A DNA stretch of 64,000 nucleotides. Source: Apostichopus japonicus. Taxonomy: Eukaryota > Echinodermata > Holothuroidea > Aspidochirotida > Stichopodidae. Position 1 is the first letter of the stretch; each line of letters opens with the position of its first letter. Under the pieces are notes generated by a model. That model searched no databases. It saw only the letters and a list, made by a program, of their open reading frames with translations, and was not told the origin of the DNA. This document shows, piece by piece, positions 41,905-53,700 of the stretch. The DNA lies in the NCBI RefSeq assembly GCF_037975245.1, contig NC_092569.1:26715168-26779167 (forward strand), read 5' to 3'. The translations under genes were made by a program, and so were the position numbers.

Positions 41905-42190
41905 CATAAAGTCTGTTCAAAGTAGATCTTTTGAGATCCGGCTTTAGGAATCACAAATGATTTTCGAGTTGGTCAGCATCATGTTTGATCTCTAGAGTAA
42001 GGCAAAATATGTCACCAAAAACAGAACTAGTATTGTTCGATACAGGTGACAAACGCCTACAGTGGAATTACGATCTTCCTTACCGGTTTCGAACCTCTGG
42101 ACATACAATCAGCGTCCATAGCCTAGTGGTTAGGGTGTCCGCGTACAGAGCGGAAGGCCCGTGGTTCGAATCCCGGTGGAGGCTGAAAGT
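41899..42190 (+). repeat. Direct repeat copy 2, carrying a tRNA-like 3' end
   Basis: Second copy of the 41461-41750 unit. Between them and after the second copy lie inverted TTTTCCAACTCATTACGATTTTCATT / AATGAAAAGCGTAATGAGTT... segments next to (TA)n runs (41750-41905, 42235-42262), so the whole block has been rearranged through the TA tracts. Confidence 0.9.
42112..42184 (+). tRNA. tRNA-like sequence, second copy, broken T stem
   Basis: Same as the first copy but with CCCGTGGTTCG in place of CCCGGGTTCG, a one-base insertion that disrupts the T stem. Almost certainly non-functional. Confidence 0.45.
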
Positions 42191-42230
42191 TTTTTCACTG
42201 TTCTTTATTTTCCAACTCATTACGATTTTC

Positions 42231-42268
<38 letters not shown>

Positions 42269-42489
42269 AATGAAGATTATAATATCTTAAATGAAAAAAA
42301 AAAATGCTGCACAGTGAAACATTAACCAACTGCTTTAAAGCCTGGACTGTAGATACAGCAAACTGATGGACAATATAGTGCAAGATACACAATGCTGCAG
42401 ATGTGACCATTAAACCAACAATGAAACAATATGGCAAATTCTCATTCAAAACAAAGAAATATATTATCACTAGTCTTATATCCTTTACA

Positions 42490-43095
42490 TAAACCAACCG
42501 ATGTTATCAGTTTTATCAACTTCACATTATCATTACCCAACTGATGTAATCATAAACTGTTGACCTTTCTTACATAATCACCATTATCATATACATGTAA
42601 TCACACACTGTTAACCTCTCTTCGTAATCATCCTTACCAAACTGATGTAATTATAAACTGTTAACCTATCTTACATAATCACCATTTTCATATACAAGTA
42701 ATCATAAACTGTTTTCCTCCCTTCCGTAATCATCTGTACCAAACTGATGTAATCATAAACTGTTAACCTATCTTACATAATCACCATTTTCATATACAAG
42801 TAATCATAAACTATTTTCCTCCCTTCCGTAATCATCCTTACCAAACTGATGTAATCATAAACTGTTTACCTCCATTGCATAATCATCCTTATCCAACTGA
42901 TGTAATCATAAACTGTTTACCAATCCTATGTAATCATCTTTATCAAACTGATGTAATCATAAACTGTTTACCAATCGTTTGTTATCATCCTTACCAAACT
43001 GATGTAATCATAAACTATTTACCAAATACCAATCTTATGTAATCATCCTTGCTAAACTGATATAATCATCAACTGTTTACCAATCTTATGAAGTA
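42490..43095. repeat. Minisatellite, about 60-bp unit, about ten copies
   Basis: Unit CTGATGTAATCATAAACTGT + TTACC(T/A)...TATGTAATCATCCTTACCAAA. A second, two-copy repeat (AACTAATCTCAACATCACCT) follows at 43150-43250. Confidence 0.85.
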
Positions 43096-44410
43096 CATAA
43101 AGAAGCCCTAATAATCCTTGCCTGCTTACCGTGTTTACACAAATTAACTTTGAACTAATCTCAACATCACCTAACCAGATGGTTACCATAAATTCGTTTT
43201 CATTGAGCTAATCTCAACATGACCTAAACCGATGGTTACAATGAATGCATTATCATTCCTACCCATCCAGTTTGACTATTTCACAATTAATAGGTTACTT
43301 CTCAATAGGGTTCTCCAGCCATCCCCATGAGCCAACAGAGGGTGTTGTCACAAGATCTTACCTAGTTTCGTGAACCTGACAAGCTGCAGTCTCAGGCTGT
43401 ATATCACATCGGTACTGTGAGGCTGTGAGCTGATCACTAATAGTATATATATACAACTTCCTTTCTAATTATTGAAGTAGACAGGTTTTTGAAACATATA
43501 TTCGAAGTTAGAAGTCAAACTAATTGTTTTAAACACCTTAACTTGTGCTTTTTAAAATCTTTTTTTTTAAACCTTGAACTAGTCAATGACCAAGCATGTG
43601 TGCATCCAAGCTTATCTGGCGAGTGCGAACGTGATACCTTGATTCAGGGATAATATCACAGTCCCCTTTGCCAAAATGCAAGAGAGCCCCTTCCTCTGCT
43701 GGAAAGTCTCTACCAATCAATTCTCAATAAAAATCAAACATGAATATGTACATAGTAATTCAAAGAGAGTCAGATAATAAATAAATTCTGTGTAAAACAG
43801 TGCTATGCAATCTAATGTTTGCGTAAACTATGCATAAAGGTTAGGAAAATATTCCAGTGCATTTGATTCTGCAACACAACCTTTTAAGATGTATTTTTTT
43901 GTGAGAAATGCATGTTGAGAATGCCAATAGGCTATGCCATCCATACCATGACATGATATGGGTAACTACTCATATTGAGAACACGTATCTGAACTTATAC
44001 CTGTGCACACAATATTAGTATATATATTATTTCAGGACTGATAACAATACATAGAGATGTGTGTATCTGCACTTGTTTTGTATTCTGACGAAGGGCTTGA
44101 ACAAAGAAATTGCAAGTCCTCAGACGGAAAGAATCACAAGGTCCTCAGAAAAATTCTTATTGTTAATGGATATTGTTAAGATTAGGTAGGGTACATGGAA
44201 TTGAAGAGTGTAAAAAACAATGGGGTCCTCAGTCTGAATGTAAAACACACCTGGGTGTGTCTATGTCTGTTTAGATAAGTTTTGAGGAGGCTGTGTACAT
44301 GGAGGAGGGGGGGGGGGGGTAGAATTTGGGTTATCTGTAACATTTCTGTTTGCTGATATGGATGATATATTTGCTGAACTCCAGTGTGTTTGTTAGTTTT
44401 GATCCTCTTA
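43096..44410. other. 3' flank of FReD gene B
   Basis: Expected to hold gene B's 3' UTR. No AATAAA was seen on the minus strand close to the stop. A 75-nt exon-like stretch at 43362-43436 is discussed under rejected items. G tract at about 44308-44321. Confidence 0.4.
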
Positions 44411-44706
44411 TCAAGTACTTATTGGAAATAACCGTATCCAGACAGGTCTTATCTTCATTTCTGTGAATTTGATGTTAAAATTACCTCCAGGTAGAAAATA
44501 CCAATGTATGCTTGATTGAGCATCATCTGCTGCCATGTAGTCACCATTGAGGTTAGATGTTGCACAGGCATTGTACCACCAGGCACCATGGTTATCATCA
44601 GCACAGTTAACAGGGTATGTTTTATCATTGTCCCTGTCAAAGGTACTGAAGGCATAGTTAAGATGATAACTCAAAGCATAACCACCGGGGGCACCTCCAT
44701 CTGTGT
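44411..44706 (-). CDS. FReD gene B exon 8 (end of FReD, stop)
   Basis: Acceptor GTTTAATTCACAG, phase 1. Encodes DTDGGAPGGYALSYHLNYAF, the DRDND calcium-type site, the Cys pair around GAWWYNAC, and KIRPVWIRLFPIST before the stop. Confidence 0.9.
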
Positions 44707-47700
44707 CTGTGAATTAAACAAGTAAAGACAGTGGCGTAGGAAGGTACTTTTAAGTGGGGGGGGGGGGGCTGAAGACTGATGGCCGGCCTGGGGGAGGGGT
44801 CTAAGGGGAGGGGGTTTCCTGCTCCCCTTTGGAATTTTTTGCATTTCCAGGTGGCCTCAGATGCAATTTAGTGCAATATAGCACACTTCAACACCCACTC
44901 CATTTTGTAAACTTAATTTTGTATTTTCACCTAGCCTTAGATGCAATTTGGTGCTTCAAATGAGATTTTTCTTCTCATTTGGAAATGAAAAAGGGGTTTT
45001 CTGACTTGCAAACCGGGGGGGCGGAATGATACTTCCGCCCTCCACATTTTCACTGGGGGGCTGGCGCCCCCCCAGCCCCCCCGGTTCCTACGCCCTTGAG
45101 TAAAGATATTCCCTTAGACTACAATCCATCACAATTAAGGGACCTATCACAATATAGACACATTAAACAATTAGTAAATATGATTGGATATAGGTTGCAT
45201 CTGTAGAGTGATATCTCTACACATCACTACACAACAGAACATTTATGCTTAATTTTTCTGACAGTCTACATCACACTTGTATTTGAGTTATGTTATATCT
45301 CAGCATATCACTGTTAGCAAGTTGTGTTTGTCTTTGTGTGATGCCTTAGCATGTCACTGTAAGAACATTATGCTTGGTCTACTGTCTTATCATATCACTG
45401 TCTGTCATTACGCTTTGTTTCTGTGATGTCTTAGCATATCACTGTCAGTCATAATGCTTGGTTTGTGTGATGTCTTAACATATCACTGTCAGTCATTATG
45501 CTTGGTTTATATGTCTTAGCATATCACTGTCAGTCACAATGCTTGGTTTGTGTGATGTATTAGCATATCACTGTCTGTCGTTATGCTTTTTTTCTGTGAT
45601 GTCTTAGCATATCATGGTCTGTCCTTAAATGTGACCTATATGATATCTCACAGCTCTTAACAACAATAAACTTTAATAGTTTTAACATATTAATCAACCC
45701 AGGAACCATAGTGTAAGTTAATCCAATAACTGTTAATCCTGCTTCTTAGGACTAGTATAGACCAGACAAGATCTATTACCTTACTAATCACATTTTAATT
45801 ATTATAATGATAGCAAATGATTTCTCACTAAATTATCTGCATTTTATGCCTTGTTTATGTAGCAATGTAACGGGAAGGCATATTCTCAGGCAAATATTGT
45901 GGTGACTTGAGGACGACCACACTGGAGTGAAGATAGCAGCAGACATGAGCTGGGTCAATCCAAACTCTGTTCAAGGTTTGCTCCTACAAACTAAGGCAGC
46001 AATTAATGGGATCATAGCTGATTGATGCATTAGCTGAAATTGAAACGACCATCGCAGCTTCCACCCTTTTTAATTTCAAACAGCTAATGATGCTGCTGTT
46101 AAAACAAGTTTCCCCCAAAAGTGTCATATTTAAAAATAAATGGTCACAAAGGGAACAAGTAGCCTACAATAGAAATAATGAATTGAAAGGTTTGTTTAGA
46201 CTTGTAGACTTCACGGCATGGTTCAGGCCCGTTTTACCTATAATAAGGTTAAAATGATTACCATGCGAAACAAACAAACATGACATAGACGCTTACTACA
46301 GAATTGGAGAATTTACCATGAAGCAACACAAATTGTATTGCAAAACAAATGAAAATGTAATCTAATTATTCTATGAATACTAAATGTGCAGTGATATATG
46401 ATGTAGGATGCCACATGTTGCCACCATCCCCATCCATAAAGTAACATATCCTGCCTCTCCACCCTCCCACTGCTACAATAACTGAAAAAAAAGTTTCATT
46501 AAAAAATGTCTATCGCCTTGAAAATGTTTGTTAACGTATTTATGTATTTATGACCTCCGTAAAATTCTTATCACAGCTTAAGTTGCACGCCAATGAACTT
46601 CCCTGGTAATCTAGGTTCAGGGGTGACTACTTGGGTTGCTTAAAACAACGAAGGTCATGCAGCTTGCTGCCCTAAAGAATGAACATAACACAACCAATAT
46701 ACTTACCGAGTATATTATGAAAGAAACAGAACATGACATTTAATAGTACAGTGAAGTTGTATACAACAAACACAGAAAGAAACCTATAATTTGGACAAAC
46801 CTGCAGTTCCACTGTAAGTTCCCAGTCCAGACAGTGTGTAATTGTCACTTTCATCGTTGATCCGGAACAGGTCAAACTTTGCGTAGTATAGCGCTCCATC
46901 TTTGTTCACCATATCGATCCGCAGTTGATAGTCACCTTGATTGGTGAGGTAATACAACTTATCATTTCCCAACCAAAACTCATGGTCCAGCTTACCAAAG
47001 CCTTCTTTATAGCTCGTCCAGGTACGATAGAATTCAACGGACCCATTAACACGACGTTGAAATACCTGTATATAATGTAAGAACGAAAAGAATAATTTTA
47101 ATAATAATAAAGAATACATTTATTTCGATAACATTTTCACTGAGAAGTGACTGTATTCCTTATATTACATAAGCAAAGGATGACCCCTAAATGAAGCAGT
47201 AATTGACAATGTTCCACTGAAGTCCTACATTTTCACCTGTAATTTACCCTTCTGCCAGTGGCAGGGGATTCCCACATAGTAACTACATTATCTGAAAGAG
47301 TAGTCGCCAACCTTTGAGGCCCGCATGCCAGGATCATCCATGAGGATTGAGTCAGCACCCACCAGGCCCCAATCCCCCTCAGAATGGATGCTCAGAAATC
47401 TATGTGTAGTTTGCCCCCCCCCCCCCCAGAATAGATGCTCAGAAAGCTATGGACGTGATATTTAGTAAAAGAAACAAAACTTAAGATAAATCTTCTAACG
47501 CCCACAAAAAACCTGCAAACCCACCAAAACTGATTTTTGTGACCCACAAGTCTTAATTCATGATTTTCATCATCTACTTTCGAGTCAATTCTTGGTAGGT
47601 TTGGTAAAGGTGAGACCCCACCTTAAAACCAGAACGCATTGACGTTTCCATGAGGCAGTTAGCTGTATTTTTAGGAAATCTAATACATGAAGCCTTTCTA

Positions 47701-50700
47701 AGGATATACAAGGCCTCATATTGCACACATTGATGTATCTTTCACTGACATGAAAAGACCACTATATTAGACTAACTAAATTAGAATGTGTGTGACGTTG
47801 TACCTGAACTGACTTAAATTGCAAAGTGAATTTCACCTTCTTCCATAGTTGATTGTACACACACCAGGACAGAAAACTGTTTAACTGATGTATGTGTGTG
47901 TAATGTAGATAATTAGACCACTATTGGATATTGTTGCTTACATATATTAACTCTGTCCCATTACAAATAATGGAATTTTATTGTCAAACTTCCACACTAT
48001 TCATTTGGAAGAGAAACATTCTGAAAGATTTTGAGCTCAACTCTGGTTTGTATTGAAATGCCCAATTCCTCATTTCCCCCTTGATGATTACTTCAATAAA
48101 TCTAAAATGACCTCATTATCTGAGAGAAAGAGCCTAATACTGTGACAGGCAGATTGCTTTTGTAATAAACCTCTAAATTTATATCAAGTGAGCAACACAT
48201 CAACTCTGAAATTCCCCAATTTATAGATACTGTGATCAAACACTGGAATAACCACAAATGGACTGGAACTGTAGGTTCAAAATTAATCAAGAAAATTAAG
48301 ATTCAAAGGAAGATGCAAAGTTCAATGGGAAGAATATCAATGTACTGCTACCATCTGCATGGTTTCATTAGTGTAACCATAAGTGTATTAAGTTGAAACT
48401 TGTTTCTAGAGGATGCTGAAAGGCTTTTTTTTTGTTTGTGGCAAATTCACTGCCATTGAAAATGTATAGGAAGGAACAGAACCCATCACCCTTGCGTGAC
48501 AAACGAATGAGAATGTGTGTATTACTATTGTACAGAGCACACCTCTGGTGCTTAAAATCTGACAATATGCACAGAAGTACTACATTTTGAGGCAAACGTA
48601 TACGCCGTATTTATGAAACATAGGATATCATACTAATTAAAGTGTATCCTCCTCCGTCAGTCATATACAATATATCTTCTACTCTATAGGATGTTATACT
48701 AGATCGACTTACCGTCCATCCACCTCCGTCAGTCATATTATACATACATACAATATATCGTCTATACCATAGGATGTCATACTAGACTTACCGTCCATCC
48801 TCCTCCGTCAGTCATATTATACATAATATATCGCACATACTATAGGATGTCATACTAGACTTACCGTCCATCCACCTCCGTCAGTCATATTATACATATA
48901 CAATATATCGCACATACTATAGGATGTCATACTAGACTTACCGTCCATCCACCTCCGCCAGTCATATGATACATATAAAATATATCGCACATACTATAGA
49001 ATGTCATACTAGACTTACCGTCCATCCACCTCCGTCAGTCATATTATACATATACAATATATCGTCTGTACTATAGGATGTCATACTAGACTAACCGTCC
49101 ATCCACCTCCGTCAGTCATATTATACATATACAATATATCGTCTATACTATAGGATGTCATACTAGACTAACCGTCCATCCACCTCCGTCAGTCATATTA
49201 TACATATACAATATATCGTCTATACTATAGGATGTCATACTAGACTTACCGTCCATCATCCTCCGTCAGTCATATTATATATATACAATATATCGTCTAT
49301 ACAATAGGATGTCATATTAGACTTACCGTCCATCCTCCTCCGTCAGTCATATTATACATATACAATATATCGTCTATACAATAGGATGTCATACTAGACT
49401 CAACATCCATCCTCCTCCATCAGTCATATTATACATATACAATATATCGTCTATACAATAGGATGTCATACTAGACTCAACATCCATCCTCCTCCATCAG
49501 TCATATTATACATATATACAACATATCGTCTATACTATAGGATGTCATACTAGACTGACCGTCCATCCACCTCCGTCAGTCATATTATTCATATACAATA
49601 TATCGCACATACTATAGGATGTCATACTAGACTTACCGTCCATCCACCTCCGTCAGTCATATTATACATATATATCGCACATACTATAGGATGTCACACT
49701 AGACTTACCGTCCATCCACCTCCATCAGTCATATTATACATATACAATATATCGTCTATACTATAGGATGTCTTACTAGACTTACCGTTCATCCTTCTCC
49801 GTCAGTCATATTATACATATACAATATATCGTCTATACTATAGGATGTCATACTAGACATACCGTCCATCCTCCTCCGTCAGTCATATTATACATATAAA
49901 ATACATCGTCTATACTATAGGATGTCATACTAGACTTACCGTCCATCCTCCTCCGTCAGTCATGTTACAGAAGACATCAAATGAATCCCCAGTCCAGTTA
50001 GTTGGTTTCATTGTGTAGATGCCATCGGTTGTATTACCAGCATTGAAGACATCGAAGCAGTCTTTTATCTAATAATAACATAACAAGTTACCTAATAGCA
50101 AGCAAGCAATCCATGAAGTGACATATCTTATCTTATTATGGATAATATATGACCTTTGACAGCAGTACACGATCATTCAGCTTTTTCTTTATATACCTTT
50201 ATTGGAGTATTAAAATAGCTAACAAAGACCTATAGAACAATATGCTGAACGAGGAAGAAACATTAACGTCACATGGAAAGGTGGTTCCTCATCCTATATT
50301 CACTCCATGCACAGACATTTTGTTTGGGAGTAATTCAGGCAATCTGGAAACATTGATGCCTTGATACTTTGTGTCATAGGCGTAGGAGGTCGGGGGGCTG
50401 CAGCCCCCCAACCAAACAGTTTGGTGAAAATTCGGGCAATATGCTGAGAATTTTTCGGGCAACTACTGAAAGAAGAAATTTTTTTTGTGTGTTTTTCAAT
50501 TTTTTGGGTGAAAATTCGGGCAATATGCTAAGAATTTTTCAGGCCCCTACTGAAAGAATAATAATTTGCAATGTGTTTTTCATTTTTTTTTTGGGGGGGG
50601 GGTGAAAATTCGGGCAATATGCTGAGAATTTTTCGGGCACCTACTGAAAGAAGAATAATTTGCAATGCGTTTTTCATTTTTTTTGTGGTGAAAATTCGGG

Positions 50701-53700
50701 CAATATGCTGAGAATTTTTCGGGCACCTACTGAAAGAAGAATAATTTGCAATGTGTTTTTCATTTTTTTTGTGGTGAAAATTCGGGCAATATGCTGAGAA
50801 TTTTTCGGGCACCTACTGAAAAAAAAAATAACTTGTAATGTGTTTTTCAATGGTTAAACTGATATTATTATTATCGTTATTATTGTAACGACTTGCTCAA
50901 TAATTATAACCAATATGGAAGGGTAATAACACGGGAAATATAACCAAAATTTTTCCTGCGCCCCGCGCGCGTTCAACATCTTAATTTGCATGTCATATAG
51001 GCGTTCATTCCTTTATACAGTATTCCAGGAATTGGTTCTTTTCTAGTGCTCTTGAGCATGTTTTATATCATGATAACAGCACTTTAATATTTGGTATTTA
51101 TTTATATAACAGTTATCAGCATGTGATGTAATAACCGATAAATGCCTATATGATAGCACATTAAGATGTTGAACGCGGGCGAAGCGCGCAAAAAATGTTG
51201 GTTATATTTTCCGGGCTAGTCGTTACAGCCCCCCAAAATCAGATTAGGCTCCTACGCCTATGCTTTGTGTCAAATTCATTGCAAATCTCTGACGATTCTA
51301 ATTAAGCTATTACAAACCGAATGTTCTAATTGGTCCTACTGATAGTGTTGATGTTTCCAAGATTCATGGAATGTACTTTAAATGTCAATCACAACATCAA
51401 GCCTTCTCTCCTACAAAGAGTGACATCATAACCGAATAGTTTCATGGGTATCTTTACAATTTGGATGACAAAGGGGGAAAAATATCCCAATTTCAGTATT
51501 TTTTTTCTATTTATTTACAGTATTCCAAGCTTATTTCTTTTCTTTTTCTGTGATATCTCTGTAGTCAACACTGTATGTGATAATTATAGACAACATACAA
51601 TATTGTACAACAAAGTAATATCATAATTGCTCAGATCATCATCAGATTTTTAATCTAAAATCTTACTCCCCAAACACAATATTCTCTTACTTCGAAACTG
51701 TATGTAATTAAGTATGTAATTCTCACCACGATAGAAGGATCATCACCAGTAGTGGTTTGCATTGGGGTGGTCTCCACTGATTCGCTGGCTATTGTTTAAA
51801 CAAGAAAACCAAAAACAAATATCTCGTTTGGCATGACTCTTTACATCAGGTACGATAATACAATCATGCTGTACTATCTATGTGTGCTCAAATTCGAAGT
51901 AGGCCTACTTCACACAGATCCTTTTAGAGATCAATTCCGATAAATACATACATCCATGTCAAGAGTAGGGCAACAGTAATATTGCTTGTCCATGCATACC
52001 AAAAGCCTACATGTATGTACGTCTCATGGCTTGTCTACCGTGCCAGCCTATTGACAAATTCTACCAAAAATTCCAAGTATGAACTATGATGGTATAATAC
52101 GGTAAACTAGGGATGGTTAGGGCATTAACTGTTCTTTGATAGGATAGCTTTGATGAAGCTCTCGCTGATTTTGCTATCCTGCAGCTATGTGATTTTCAGT
52201 GATGGTTTGACCGCATTCCCCCAGAAATAGAGTGAATTATACTTGGAAAGGTCGGGAGAATCTAACTGCTCGAAACAAGGAAAAAGTTCTCTTACTTACG
52301 GCATGTGTTGAAGTTTACGCCGTGGTTCCCATGGACAGTTGTATCTTCAGACACTTTTGTGGGGAAAGTGTCTGAAGATACAAAACTGATGTTTACTCGA
52401 TCACATGGCCATTTTGGCGGTTTCGGCTTTGTAGATTATAATTGGGATTGAAAAAGTGGTTACAATTTGACTAACGCGGACAGCGACTACAGTGTTTATC
52501 ACTGCAACTACATATGTATAACCATGGAGCTATAGTAGCTGCGTGGTATAACCATGGAGCCATTAATAGCTCCATGGTATATATACCAACTCCCTAGCTG
52601 TGTCCCTTAAGTCGCCTACTGTGTTACAACACAGTAAGCGACTTCAGGGACACAGGGAGTTAATTACCGTACACCAACAAAACAAGAGGCCAATCTACTG
52701 TCTTCGTGTGAAGTTAGGGTGGTATGGTGATTACAGTGAACCGGCCAACTAATGCATAGCTCTGTATCTATAATATTATAGGTCTAACAATACGGGCTAA
52801 CCATATATTTTACAATTTGGCAATGGTCGCAAAGAAAGAAGCTCAGGTGTACTTGTAAGCATGAATCCTTCCTTCTTCGCTTGCATACCTAACATCTACA
52901 TTTACTGTACCTTCCCTGACAGTGGAACCAGATGCATCACCACTAGTAGTTTGCATTGGTATGGTGTTCACGGTTTTGCTTGAGTACAGATTGGTAGCTA
53001 TCAGTAGGTCAAAATAAATGTGAAAGGAAATAAAATATTGATTTAGAGCTTTAAAAACTGTTATTGGAAAGGTGAAAGAGCAGGTTTGTGGCCTGTTGGA
53101 TAATGACATGAAAGTATATCTACATACCAGTACAGACATTGAACAGTTTTAACCAATGCAAAGTTATAAATGGAGAAATTAGTTTGAATGACACAAGTGA
53201 CCTAACTTAATTTAACGAGGACGTGTTCACTCATCATTACATGTAGTTTAAATATACAGGGGTCAGTTGCAAGACAATATGATTCTTAACAACTATTGAA
53301 AATTAGTTCATAACAGCTGAGTTGAGTCAAGTCACGTACGTCAGTCAGTCGGGTCCACTGATCTGTACACTAACACTAACTAGTGTACAGATCAGTGGTC
53401 GGGTCACGTCGGTCAGTGTGGTCATTGTCGGTCAGTCGGGTCACTTCGGTTAGTCGGGGCAGTGGGCAGCTAGCTTAAAGGATGGCTTTAGGTACAGAAT
53501 TAGTTTTGATATGTTGTAGACCATCTAAACATGTGTATTTCTATCATTCAAGGTTGTATTCCTATTGCACAGTGGTAATCATCTGAGTCTCATCAATTTA
53601 AGTGCCTGGACTTTGTAGTCTAACATGCAGAGACCATGGTTAAGTGAATGTTGTGATGCAATACAAAAACGTGATAAAACACACGGACAATGTTGTGGCC

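Noticed and set aside
41546-42266. Proteins ending in SLVVRVSAYRAEGPGSNPGG-type peptides
   Set aside because: This peptide is the translation of the tRNA-like sequence; such frames are a familiar artefact of tRNA-derived repeats.
43362-43436. 75-nt exon-like stretch on the minus strand (acceptor TACTATTAG, donor ACTAG|GTAAGA)
   Set aside because: The splice sites look fair and two frames are open, but neither peptide matches THOC1 or the FReD genes, and nothing fixes its phase or partner.
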